From positions 806,001 through 870,000 of the forward strand of contig FMBT01000289.1 of NCBI GenBank assembly GCA_900095095.1: a stretch of 64,000 nucleotides of DNA, written 5' to 3'. Positions within the stretch are counted from its first letter, which is position 1, and the number at the start of each line of letters is the position of its first letter. The notes under the pieces are model-generated. The model saw only the letters and a list, made by a program, of their open reading frames with translations. It was not told the origin of the DNA and made no database searches. This document shows, piece by piece, positions 37,601 through 47,867 of the stretch. The DNA is from Fragilariopsis cylindrus CCMP1102. Taxonomy: Eukaryota > Bacillariophyta > Bacillariophyceae > Bacillariales > Bacillariaceae. A program made the position numbers and the translations under genes.

Positions 37601-37751
37601 CAGCAAGATCGACTTCGTAAACGTCGCCTAATGATCCCTTTTTATTTTGTTCATCCTCTGAACCACCATTCCATCGATTTATTAGTGCTTGAAAATTTTT
37701 CGGTATCTTCTTATGATTGTCTTCGTTTTGGTGGTCGGTTTGTTCTGACAT
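34668..37751 (-). CDS. Cyclic-nucleotide-dependent protein kinase (PKG-like), four exons
   Basis: Minus-strand exons 37751-36492, 36356-35345, 35241-35188 and 35086-34668 (phases 0, 1, 1), giving 914 residues. Two canonical cyclic-nucleotide domains occupy about 180-285 and 300-405, with phosphate-binding cassettes FGELALLYSSPRAA (245-258) and FGERALVTHEPRAA (369-382). A third, degenerate one follows at about 421-550 (YFGDDLILLDTRQA, lacking the conserved Glu/Arg). The AGC kinase domain has GDGQFGEV, HFALKTQKK, YRDLKPEN, CDFGFA and TLCGTPNYLSPE. A 54-nt exon carries the segment from KPEN to DFG. Between the domains is an internal duplication of SSEEISSSE-FRKPKP. More than two cNMP sites upstream of the kinase resembles PKGs of alveolates rather than animal PKG or PKA. 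Cyclic-nucleotide preference cannot be read with certainty. The AGC C-terminal tail is very short. Confidence 0.87.
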
Positions 37752-38444
37752 TTTCTTTCTACCAGACTGGTTAACTTGTCGAAGAAGAATTACAGTACAG
37801 CAATTTTCGTAGCGACGAAAGTGAAAAGAGGAAGATAAATATCGCCGATATCAATGGAATGAAATGCAATACAGCTGGTAACTATAAATGAAACAAACTA
37901 CTATTTATCAATAAAATGCTGCTACCGACTTCTTTATGAAGAAATAGTACGTAAAAGCTATTCTTTTATGTGCGTGTGAAAATTCAGCGATATAATTATT
38001 TCAGCGTACTGTAGAGGATAAGATCCAAATTTTTTAAACGCGAGGCTCAGTACCAAATGACTTCTCGCGGACGCGCACGTATTTTAATTATGGATTCGTT
38101 GTTGATTACCATGAAGAATGCAGTAGTCTATTATGACTGAATTTACTGTCCGACAAGCTGGGAGTCGTACACGATTGATGGATAACTGCGTAATCTATGC
38201 AGTTATTGATAATGTCCGATAAGACAAGAGTTACGCCACTAAATGCTACTACGTTGTACGTGTTAAGGACATAAGTGGGATAATAGTGGACTGGAAGATA
38301 AAAGTATTCATAATGAGGATTGCGAGTATGGGCAGCTTGAAAAAAAAAGCATTTACTATTTAGTAATGAACTCTTTATATTACTATCTTTGGAAATTCTA
38401 CAAGTGACTTTTTCGTTTTATTTTGTTTTGTTTGAAATCATACA
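37752..38444. other. Intergenic region upstream of PKG-like gene
   Basis: AT-rich with no gene. TACAGTA/TACTGTA motifs lie at 37791-37797 (40 bp from the kinase start) and 38007-38013. Confidence 0.6.
37791..37797. promoter_or_regulatory. TACAGTA palindromic motif upstream of PKG-like gene
   Basis: A copy of the recurrent 7-mer in the extended form TACAGTACAG, 40 bp upstream of the minus-strand ATG at 37751. A regulatory role is inferred from recurrence only. Confidence 0.3.
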
Positions 38445-39137
38445 CTATTGTCTCAAATCTATCATAGAAGTACAGTTCCCGCAACGTGGATTTATGATAG
38501 ACAGTCTCAGTTCGTCCATTAAACGGCTCCAATTACTTGCTGTTGTCAAAACAAAGTCATTTGCTTCCATTGCAACTAGAAGTGATCCCATGGCAAGAAG
38601 ACCAGTCTTGCCATGCAACGTCTGTGTCATTTTCGACATCCCATTATAGTCGTCAATTCGATGTGAGTTTGTGTCGACCAAAAATTGATCCACAAATAAA
38701 TTCCATCCAATTGGGAGTACATTTCTAAATTCAACCACTGCCTTTGGATCCTCGGTAGCTAAGAAAATATTGACCTCCTCCTTTATGACACCTCCATTCA
38801 TTATTTGCTTTTCGTTTCGTTTTTCTAGAATTTGATACACGGCATCAATGTATTCGGTAATATTAACTTTTTCCCTAATTGAGTTCACATGTACGGGACA
38901 AATGAGACGAACAGGAAAGAGACAACATTTTTGAGATGCATACGATGCATGGATTTGAGTTGGCAATAGCATCGGCACATCGGTAGTTGCAACATGCGAG
39001 AATAAGGAGCAAAGATAAACGATATACTTGTACGTACATTTCCGGCATTCTTTTCCTTTTTTTGCCTTGAAATGCGGCTATCTTATCTCCTGGAAAGACC
39101 AGTAGTAAAATATCCTATATAGTTAGTTACGCTTTTT

Positions 39138-39175
<38 letters not shown>

Positions 39176-40436
39176 CATACAATATTATATTTCAAAAACA
39201 AAACAAAATGAAACAGTCCGGTGCTATATACGTATTATTAGTTCACCACTTACCCCATCTTACATGAACTGTAATAAGATCTTTTGGGACCTTTTCCTTA
39301 CCCCCAAAGATGAGATTGAGTTGACGTTCTGCCTCATCTACTACCAATGGGGTCAGTCGTGTAAATAAAGATTCTATAACTGCCACTTGGAATAGTTTTT
39401 GTTGTCCTACTACGTCATTGTCTTTCTCTTTCTCCGATGATGGTAGTACTAGTCCTGATAGACAATCACTATTAGTAGATACAACATTTCCATTGGGCTT
39501 GCTTAGACTATGATTGTTATCAAATCCTGGATTGTCAATGGCATATTCGACATCACCTGGGCAGTTCAATTCTGAACTAGCAAAATAACATCGCATTGGA
39601 GACCCTAACATATTACGAGATCCTTTCTTGCTACTGCTACTACTACTACTACTACTGCTGATATTGCTATTGCTAATGCTCTTGTTATTGACGTCGTCAC
39701 CATTACTGCTGTTATTAGTATCGTTCCCACCACACTGACTTTGATCCATAAACGTCCAATTTCCTATTGTTCGAATACGTCGATTTGATTTAATTCCATT
39801 GCAGAGCGCTTGACTGTATACATGTAGATCACTTCCAAGTCCAAAACGATTCCGATATGTAAATGTAGACATTGGTAGAGAACAATTAGATTGATATTGG
39901 ATGATATGCTTTGTCATATCAAGACTAGGAGTTAGATTTGTCCAGTCGTATCGCAAATGATGCATCTTATTATTTCTCGATGGATTATTATTTGTGGTAC
40001 AAGTAGTACAAGTATTATTATGATTCTTCATTTTCCTGGACCTGTTTTCATGGGGATTGCTATCGCTGTTGATATTGCTATAGCTAGAACTGTTATTAGA
40101 TGTTTGAAAAAATCGAAGCCGATAATTACGATCAGCATTATGTGATTTTAATGTCATAATAATATCGTCATTCATTATTATTTCTGTCGTCAGTATATAA
40201 TTATACGTGAACATTGTCACAATTATGGCCATCGTTGACATCAATATGATCAGTCGTCGTACGAAGAAAGGCATATGCATGGGAAGACGCGTTTTCCCAT
40301 CTCGTTGATTATAATGATGATGATGATGATATTTGATGCTTTCATTTTGTCTGTTTCTATTTTCTATCGAAGGACAACAATAGTTTCGTCGTTGGTTGTT
40401 ACATGAACCATACGTACCACTATTTTGTTGAGTCAT
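38445..40436 (-). CDS. Type II membrane glycosyltransferase, fucosyltransferase-like, three exons
   Basis: Minus-strand exons 40436-39254, 39089-39038 (52 nt) and 38874-38445 (phases 1 and 2), giving 554 residues. A single transmembrane segment lies at about 58-82 after a basic, His-rich cytoplasmic tail, as in Golgi type II enzymes. A Ser/Asn-rich stem carries many N-x-S/T sites and several Cys. The catalytic part contains ITVHVRWGDK, which matches the GDP-fucose/phosphate-binding H-V-R-x-x-D region of α1,6- and O-fucosyltransferase folds, followed by VNIFLATEDPKAVVEFR and a C-terminal TASNWSRL-like acceptor region. The HVRWGDK motif is split by an intron and is recovered only with the 52-nt exon. 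I am confident of the fold class, less so of fucose as donor and of the acceptor. Confidence 0.7.
39141..39171. repeat. Intronic (TA)n microsatellite in glycosyltransferase gene
   Basis: About fifteen TA dinucleotides in the first intron (39090-39253), flanked by TTAACATA and TATTAACATA so that the whole segment is nearly palindromic. Confidence 0.9.
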
Positions 40437-40835
40437 CCTCCTTGTTTCGGTTCTTTTCGTCGATTAAGACAATTATCAAAGCGCTGATCGTACCGTATAT
40501 GTTAGTCGTCGGAAAAAATCCCCGTTTCACGACTTCATATGAAGAGTAATACAGTAAGCAGATATTTCTTTTGGTCGATACAGTAGGTTGTAGAATAATG
40601 ATGATCAGCAATCAGCCCAAGAAAGTTATGACTTGTATCGTATCTCATTGATCATACCGAATGAATGCACAGGAGTATTACTTCAGCTACTGTATTACTA
40701 ACTAATTATTAGGTTCAAAGTATTAAATGTATTTTTAAATTTAAAATTTGAAATTTGAAATTTCGAATTTAACTCAAATACTGAAATAGTCCTTATCAAC
40801 AAAATCGCGACAAAACAATAATTGAAGGTCGATCG
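40437..40835. promoter_or_regulatory. Divergent promoter region, glycosyltransferase / nucleoporin
   Basis: 399 bp between two divergent ATGs. It contains three copies of the palindromic 7-mer (40550-40556, 40579-40585 and 40688-40694) and a run of AAATTTGAAATTT-like repeats at about 40735-40770. Shared or bidirectional transcription is inferred from spacing. Confidence 0.45.
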
Positions 40836-43482
40836 ATGGCAAACTCAAAACTAGTCAAAAATGAAAACAATACAATTTTGAAATTAACAATAACATCAAA
40901 CAATAGCGACAACAACACAAGCAGACTTACTCAAAACCCAACATTATTTTTCATGCCCGCGAAGCGAAGAGGGGCGATCAGTTTCAGTAGTACAAGTGCT
41001 AATAGTATCGCTAACAATTCTGCAACTTTCTCAACAAACGGCAACGATAACAGTAACAGTAACAGTAACAGTAACAATAATATGGCTTTCGCAGCACCAG
41101 CACCAGCACCAGGGGGTTTCTCATTCGCATCATCATCGTCATCATCATCGGCAACACCAGCACCAGCATTTGGTGCTGCTGCTCCGGCACCTGCACAAGG
41201 AGGAGCTTTTGGTACGTCAATAGTTGTTGATTTTTCGTTTCGTTTAATTTCTTGGCTCACAATATTTTCCTATTTTTCTTATCTAAACATTTGCAAAAAA
41301 AATAGGAGGACCTGCAGCACCCGTCGGATTTGGTGCTCCTCCTTCTACAAACACTGGTTTCGGTGCTGCCCCAGCGACAGCATTTGGAGCCGCACCTACT
41401 GCACCAGCAACTGGAGGAGGTTTATTTGGCGCTGCACCGGCAACAGGAGGTTTCGGCGCCGCACCACCGGCAACTGGTGGTTTGTTTGGAGCAGCCCCTG
41501 CTGCACCAGCAACAGGAGGTTTCGGCGCCGCACCTGCACCGGTAACTGGCGGTTTGTTTGGGGGCACTCCTGCTCCTTCAGGAGGCGCTTTTGGTGCTGC
41601 ACCAGCACCAGCACCTTCCGCGTTTGGAGGTTTTGGAGCCGCACCAGCACCAGCACCATCTGCATTTGGAGCTACCGGAGGATTTGGAGGTAATTGTACG
41701 TAACAGGCTTCTTTCTTTTTGACTTCTTATCTTTTCTCGATCGATTTGTGTGTTTTTGATTCATGTATACGAAAAGAGCAAATAAAATAGTTTTCCTATT
41801 TTGATAACTTATATTACATTTTCTATTGCCTTGTATTCACACATTAATTCGGTACCGTCAGCTTTTGGAGCAACTCAACCTCAAGCTGTAGCTCCACAAC
41901 CATCAGCAAACCTTGCTGGATTTATGTCTTACTCATCACTTCCGTCCGACCAAAAAAATAGTGTCGATTCTGTGTATCAGACCATTATGAACCATAAACG
42001 AACAATCTTAGCTGTTTCTACCATGGCTCCGAAACTTCTGGACGCATCAATTCAACAGGCCGACGAAGCAGCAGGACAGAAGGGAGAAGTTGGACTCAAA
42101 GTCACTGTTCAAAGACTTTCAGGCCAAGTTCGTCAAGTTGAACAGCAAATGAAAAGCTTACACGATAGTATAATGCACACCAGAAAAAACTACGAAACTA
42201 CGTAAGTATTATCTTTTTTCTATTCTCGATCATCCATCCGTCTACCAGTATAACCATTTTTCCATTTATTTGCTTCCTTTTCTAATACTGTCGCTTTTCT
42301 TAAAAACAAACATATTCATATTTGTATATCTTTCCACTGTATTTTTTTCTTTGGCGTACGTTCAGTACCACCCAGGCCATATGTAATGCAAAATGGCCTA
42401 CCGAATTTGTTGCCCAGAGGGTCGGGATAACTCTCAGTAACAACGAGGGGAATAATCGTACAGCTACTACACCGTCGAGCAAGGAAAGAGAATTTGACCG
42501 TCAACTCAAGGCACTGTTGGATTCTGAAATGATCCATACGGACCAAGTCTCTCGTATGCCATCTCCATATCTTTGGAAAACCCTTGAAGAAATGGAAGAA
42601 CGATCTCGACTATTGGAAGGAAAATTAGAGCATCTCAAGTCTTGTTTGGAGATATCAAAAGAAGTTTCGACAGAAGAATTTGATATAGTGGCAGTTGTTC
42701 GATTACAGGAGCAAACAATTTGGAAGGTAGCGGCTGATCTTACAAACGTCCACACTAAAATTGATCAACTGCGACAATTGTATAATATTCACGAAAGGGG
42801 GACTAATGTTTTGGAGGCAGCTCGTCTGGAGGAAGTCATACACCGACAACAATTAGATCAACAACTGAAAAGTATGATGGTAAAAAATCTCCCTACTACT
42901 CTTCCAGCCGCACAGGGAGGTGCTTTCTCCGCCGCAGGAGCTCCTGCAACTGGTGGTGGATTATTTGGTAGCACTACCCCTAACATGGCAGCCCCTGCAA
43001 CTGGTGGCTTATTCGGGAAATCTCCAACACCAGCAACAGGTCTATTCGGTGCCGCACCCGCACCAGTAGGAGGAGGTTTATTCGGAGCAGCCCCTGCACC
43101 ATCAACAGCGTTTGGAAGTCCTGCACCCATCGCAGGAGGAGGATTGTTTGGTGCCGCACCCGCAGCTCCAGCTCCAACAGGAGGAGGATTATTTGGTGCC
43201 GCACCCGCAGCTCCAGCTCCAGCAGGAGGAGGCCTTTTTGGATCCGCCCCTGCTGCGCCAGCAACAGGAGGTTTCGGCGCCGCACCTGCACCAGTAGGAG
43301 GAGGTCTATTTGGAGCCGCCCCTGCTGCACCAGCAACAGGAGGTTTCGGCGCCGCACCTGCACCTGTAACTGGCGGTTTATTTGGGGGCACTCCTGCTCC
43401 TTCAGGAGGCGCTTTTGGTGCTGCACCAGCAGCAGCAACACCAAAATCGAAATCTAGACGAAGTACCACACGTCGGCGGTAA
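40836..43482 (+). CDS. FG-repeat nucleoporin, Nup58-like, four exons
   Basis: Exons 40836-41211, 41306-41689, 41862-42201 and 42366-43482 (phases 1, 1, 2), giving 738 residues. An N-terminal FG/GLFG block of Gly-Leu-Phe-Gly and Gly-Phe-Gly-Ala repeats in Ala/Pro spacers is followed by a central coiled-coil region of about 300 residues, then a second FG block and a basic C terminus (KSKSRRSTTRRR). The central part has SVDSVYQTIMNHKRTI, MPSPYLWKTLEEMEERS and long heptads, which fits Nup58/Nup45 of the central-channel Nup62-Nup54-Nup58 complex. FG repeats line the pore and bind transport receptors. Nup54 or Nup62 is possible but less likely because of the SPYLW block. The first ATG is used; an in-frame Met (MPAKRRG) 39 residues on is an alternative start. 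Confidence 0.78.
41470..41612. repeat. FG-coding segment duplicated at 43297-43440
   Basis: About 130 bp of the N-terminal FG block is nearly identical to a segment of the C-terminal block, including synonymous positions (TTTGTTTGGGGGCACTCCTG versus TTTATTTGGGGGCACTCCTG). This implies recent duplication or gene conversion between the two ends of the gene. Confidence 0.8.
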
Positions 43483-44160
43483 TATATGTGCAATATCGGA
43501 CTGACGTGAATCTCGATGTCATCACGCCGAATTTAATTTCGCCTTCGCCTTCAACTATTTGCGGAAATAAAAAAGAACCAACACTAATGAAAAAATATCG
43601 AAGAGAGATTCTACATTCAATAAACACAGTAATAGAAAACGCATTGCTATTGATTGCATATTTTATCGATTCGTTTATATTATATCACATTTCTGTTGCT
43701 CTTAAATCATCATACACTAAGATTATGCTATGTTAGGTATGACACATATATTCAGGTACCTACCTCTCAGCAATTAGAAAATGCTCGCTTGCATATTACT
43801 ATTGCATGCTGTTGATGCATGGCGATTCATTCATTCGTTTGTTCGTCCTGCATGTGTTCGAGATATTACCTTTTGGTAGCCAATATTTTTGACGAAACAT
43901 CCAACTCGTCGGTCATTTTTTTATATTTAATTTTTTGTCTCCATCCAAGTGTGGTTGATTACGGTAACACGCCATGCCATTCGTTGTGAGAGGAAAGTTC
44001 TCCTATATTGGATACTCAGTTTTATTTGATAGTTCTTTGCCGTGTGATATTGATATTGATATTTATGATGACGATGATGATTTCTTGTTCATCGTCATTA
44101 TCGCCGTCGTCGTCGTCAACACAATCTTCATCGTCATTATAAATATCAATATCATTATCA
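43483..44160. other. Region downstream of nucleoporin gene
   Basis: AT-rich. At 44048-44160 there is an imperfect GAT/ATC-rich tract (GATATTGATATT and similar). No gene is supported. Confidence 0.5.
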
Positions 44161-44439
44161 TTATATCACTTTCCACGAAGATCCGCTCCGATTTTCTTCT
44201 TTCAACCTTTTTGCCTCTGCTCTTTTTTCCTTCCAACTTTTAAAACGATCTCCTACTGTAACACGCTTGGAGTCATTCCAATCCAGACTGTATTCAATCC
44301 AATCCAAATCTATATTATCTGTAAGAGAATTAGTACCATCAGAACAATCGTAATCGTCAAGGACGCATTCCCAGAACGATGAAAATACGCAACATCCACA
44401 TCCACCGTCGTCCTCTATCGGATGATTACAACCCAACAT
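44161..44439 (-). CDS. Possible small Cys-rich hypothetical protein
   Basis: An open frame of 92 residues with coding-like composition: an N-terminal half with six Cys and many Asp (GCGCCVFSSFWECVLDD, then DYDCSD) and a C-terminal half with a charged helix (KRAEAKRLKEENRSG). It has no signal peptide, and I recognise no domain. It starts at an ATG 22 bp from nothing recognisable and has no clear promoter. It may be real or chance. Confidence 0.3.
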   Translation of the reverse strand: MLGCNHPIEDDGGCGCCVFSSFWECVLDDYDCSDGTNSLTDNIDLDWIEYSLDWNDSKRVTVGDRFKSWKEKRAEAKRLKEENRSGSSWKVI

Positions 44440-45168
44440 TCCTTATCTATTCAAGTTTCTACTACTGTGATAGAAAACACAAGGTATCAATGGTAAGGAT
44501 TCGATTCAAAGAATGTTGAAGGTGCGAAAAAAGCAAAGCACGTCTAATTATTAGGAAGGATGAAATGCTATTTTTACATTCAAATAGATCAAGACTATGA
44601 TTGTTTTGTTTGTTTTGAGAGTGCTGTGTTACAGAATATGGTGCCAGTACAAGTTGTACGACCTCATTTTTTCCAGTAGTCTGAAGTAAATAGAGTGACA
44701 TGACAAGTAAGCTGTCTTCAGTTCGGTAATTTATTTGTTCTTTTACTTTGAAGTACGACATGACTTTTTTGTGAGTTCAAGCGTTGAAAACTAGTATCGC
44801 GCGAGAACGTTCACACTTCCTTTTCTACTAGGGATTTACAATGGATTTGGTCACGGACTCGCACAAAGCTCAGCAGTCGACTTAATTATTATTTGACTGG
44901 ACACAAAAAACAAAACTTATATCAGATCGAGCTTAAATCGATGACGATGACGTGCCTCCAGCATTGACAAAACGACAACAGATATATCTAAAATAAAAGC
45001 ATCGCTGTTTGATTTTCAGTAAGAGCATGATTTTTTTTGTTTCATTCATTAAAATCATAACAAGAAACCGACTTTGAACACTGTACTGTAAATTGTACAG
45101 TAGTCGAATAGAGTAAGCGCTACGCAGGTTAAAGAAATCGACAGCAAAGAAACGTTCTTTTTACGACG
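44440..45168. other. Intergenic region upstream of GST gene
   Basis: No gene accepted; a 99-codon minus frame (44462-44761) has no features. A TACTGTA/TACAGTA pair lies at 45084-45102, 67 bp from the next start. Confidence 0.5.
45084..45102. promoter_or_regulatory. Paired TACTGTA...TACAGTA motifs upstream of GST gene
   Basis: Both orientations of the palindromic 7-mer lie within 19 bp (45084-45090 and 45096-45102), 67-79 bp upstream of the ATG. This is the densest copy in the window and forms an inverted repeat. Function is inferred. Confidence 0.35.
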
Positions 45169-45861
45169 ATGGAAGAAATGGCAGGATCGAAGCGAAAAAT
45201 GGAACAACAACCAACACTCAAACTTTACTATTTTGATATAAAGGGGAAAGGAGAATGTATTAGACTTATTTGTTCTTATTCTGGCTTAGAGTTAAATGAT
45301 CATCGGTTTAGTTCTCGAGATGAATTCTTGGCTATGAAGGAGGGGACTAGATTACAGTTTGGTCAAGTCCCCATGTTAGAAGTTGACGGCAAACATACAA
45401 TGGTTCAAAGCAATTCGATTATGCGATATCTTGGAAAGTTGAGCGGTCTTTATCCTACAACTGATCATATATTGGCACAAAAAGTTGATGCTGTAATGGA
45501 TCAAGCGACTGATGTATTTACGGGTTCGTCAATTCTTAAATATGGTCCGCGATACGCAATTGAATTGACCCCAGAAGCAAAAGAAAAATCATACGAGCAT
45601 TATAACCAAACGGTATTGCCGACACATTTGAGAAAAGTTGAAAGATATTTCAGTAAAAGTAGTACGGGTTGGATTGCTGGTACTGTCGAGCCATCCCCCG
45701 CAGATTTTGTGTGGTACACAAGCTTGATCAATATGAAAAATCACAAAGAACTTACTCAAAAAATTAAAAACTTGGAAGACTATCCAAAAATCAAAGTCTT
45801 TATGAAAAAATTCGAATCTCTCGAGTCTATTAAAGAGTACTACGAAAATAGTAGTAAGTAA
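45169..45861 (+). CDS. Glutathione S-transferase (sigma/alpha/pi-like)
   Basis: Single exon, 230 residues. The N-terminal thioredoxin-like domain (about 17-95) starts LKLYYFDIKGKGECIRL, in which the early Tyr is the likely catalytic residue activating the glutathione thiol. It includes the cis-Pro block GQVPMLEV and the glutathione-binding MVQSNSIMRYLG (the QS/E-S turn). The helical C-terminal domain has the GST N-capping region PSPADF followed by a hydrophobic helix. Such enzymes conjugate or isomerise electrophiles or peroxides in the cytosol. An internal Met 11 codons downstream is an alternative start, since the first ten residues (MEEMAGSKRK) precede the fold. Class assignment among sigma, alpha, mu and pi is not certain. 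Confidence 0.9.
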   Translation: MEEMAGSKRKMEQQPTLKLYYFDIKGKGECIRLICSYSGLELNDHRFSSRDEFLAMKEGTRLQFGQVPMLEVDGKHTMVQSNSIMRYLGKLSGLYPTTDHILAQKVDAVMDQATDVFTGSSILKYGPRYAIELTPEAKEKSYEHYNQTVLPTHLRKVERYFSKSSTGWIAGTVEPSPADFVWYTSLINMKNHKELTQKIKNLEDYPKIKVFMKKFESLESIKEYYENSSK

Positions 45862-46140
45862 GTATGCATGTGCAGCACTGTATTTGCTGGATGGAGAAAA
45901 AGAAAATACACAGGACAGGTAGTTAATTTTCTAGGGAAAAAACATCTTGTTATTCATATAATATTCTGATATTTTGTAGATAATAATAAAAAGGAATAAT
46001 GTCAGATAAAAAAAGTCGTCAACCACTGCCGACTTAAATTACTGCAAATTGCATTATTAGTACAATTTTTATTGTAGTAGTTTCACAGTATAAGAAACAT
46101 CTTACCTTCATTGTATAAAATATATATCATTTCTCTTGTT

Positions 46141-46386
46141 TCATTCCAAAGAAGAAGAAATAGTCAAAGTCATAGAAGACAGGTCATAGGAATCTAAAAT
46201 CAGACAGTCCTCTCCTTTCAAAGCAACAGACATATCAGCAAATTCAATAGGAATAGGCTGACTGTCTTCATTAAATTGAGCACCATATTTCAGTATACCA
46301 GTATTTAGGATTCCTTTCAGGCATACTGTGTTCTTCTCCTGCTGCCTTGCATTGCTTCCAAAGAGACTGACTCCAAGGTTGACAAG
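46141..46386 (-). other. Unassigned open segment, possible terminal exon or relic
   Basis: A minus-strand frame with no stop for 81 codons, ending in TGA at 46143-46141. Composition is protein-like: NLGVSLFGSNARQQ near its start, then GILNTGILKYGAQF, and a Ser-rich end. It lacks an early ATG, so it would need an upstream exon, or it is a fragment of a degraded gene or transposon. I do not recognise it. Confidence 0.25.
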
Positions 46387-46959
46387 TTAAAAGATAATCA
46401 ACAATATTTGACATACTGACTTTCTTTGTGAGTCCTTTGTGAGTATTCAATAGTTTGTACTAGTACAGTAATTATTAATACGAGCAATAACAATAACCCT
46501 AATTCCAAGACCAGTATCCTTAAAAGCCATGTAATTCCAAGACTATCCACGACTTACGTACACTCTCGTATTAATTCTACAGCGTCTCGAATACACGAAT
46601 GATTTTCTGGCGAAGATGCGCGCTGGTCTTGCTGGTCTTGCTCGAGCAGTTTGTACAGTACGCATGGTGAACCAGAACTCTGCCTCTATTTTTGAAGTTG
46701 CGCTCCTTTTGCCTACTACTGTACAGTGTGTATGGTTTTAAACAAAGACATTTCTTTCTATTTTTAAAAACTGCTACAGTTGTTAATAAAGCACATAAGC
46801 AACAAGACATCACAACCACTTCTACTAGTATCTTCAACGAAACGAGAATCCAGTTCATTTACTTTCAACTCCCCAACGAGTACGGTAATATAACAGCGAT
46901 ATCATTATAGCCCATTAAAACAACAACGTCTGATTTCACAAATAAAGACTCTCGACACA

Positions 46960-47011
46960 TCACATACATATCACATACTTATCACATATCACATATCACA
47001 TATCACATATC
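46960..47011. repeat. Heptamer repeat (ACATATC)n in 5' leader
   Basis: Five near-exact copies of ACATATC, with degenerate copies before them, ending 3 bp before the ATG at 47015. It is probably transcribed as 5' UTR. Confidence 0.85.
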
Positions 47012-47014
47012 AGC

Positions 47015-47835
47015 ATGACAGAAGGCGTACAAGCTTTAGAGGCGAAGGAAAATACTACGATGTCGGACGTAACGAATGACAAAGTTATCACAACCACAAC
47101 TAAAGTTGTTGTTGATGATGATAATAACGATGACGAAGACAAAGACCCAATAAAAAAAGTGTCGTCAGAATCCGAGCCAGGAATGAATCAAGATTTAGAA
47201 GGTGTATCAATAGATGATGGCGACAACGACGATGATGATTCCTCAACGAAGGAAACAACAGAAAATAATCATGACGCCGATGATCATAGTAAAGAGGATA
47301 TTGACGATGGTGAGAAAGATGACAACGACGTCGAATCTGCTGCTGCTGCTGATGATGACGAAATCAAGGACAACAGGTCCCAAGAAGAAAAGGATAAGGA
47401 AGCTAAAGAAAAGAAAGAAGCAGAAAATAAAAGAATCCAAGAACTGAAAGAAAAGTATAAAGATTGGCCTCTCAAGGACATCAAAGAACCGCATGAACAT
47501 GATGTTATGTACGGTAGAGGTGGAGGGACGAATCATCACAAAGGAAATAAGGTATATCGTAAGATGGTGGAAGATCGTAAATTAGAGTACGTAAATAGTA
47601 AACGATTGGATAAACCATTAGTGGCATTAGAAATTATACGTATCTGGCGTTCTAAATTACCACCGGGACGGTTCCTAAAACAGATTCCTAAAACTGGTCA
47701 TTGGGAGGATGTTGGTGATAAAAAGGCAAGAGAAAAAACAAGTCAGGCATTACGAGAAAAGGCACCACAAATCCGTAAGCAACAAGAAGACGAACAAAAT
47801 GAGGTAAGTTTATTATGATAATAAGATATACACCT

Positions 47836-47867
<32 letters not shown>

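Larger units (their letters stand above)
45862..47014. other. Intergenic region between GST and DUF6824 genes
   Basis: Holds an unexplained 81-codon open segment on the minus strand (46141-46386), palindromic motifs at 46464-46470, 46654-46660 and 46717-46723, and a heptamer repeat in the leader of the next gene. Nothing else is recognised. Confidence 0.5.

Noticed and set aside
38875-38978. Open frame with ATG at 38978 as a separate 177-residue gene
   Set aside because: The part before 38874 is intron; the rest is the last exon of the glycosyltransferase gene.
44462-44761. 99-codon minus frame upstream of the GST gene
   Set aside because: No recognisable motif, and low-complexity hydrophobic ending; likely chance.
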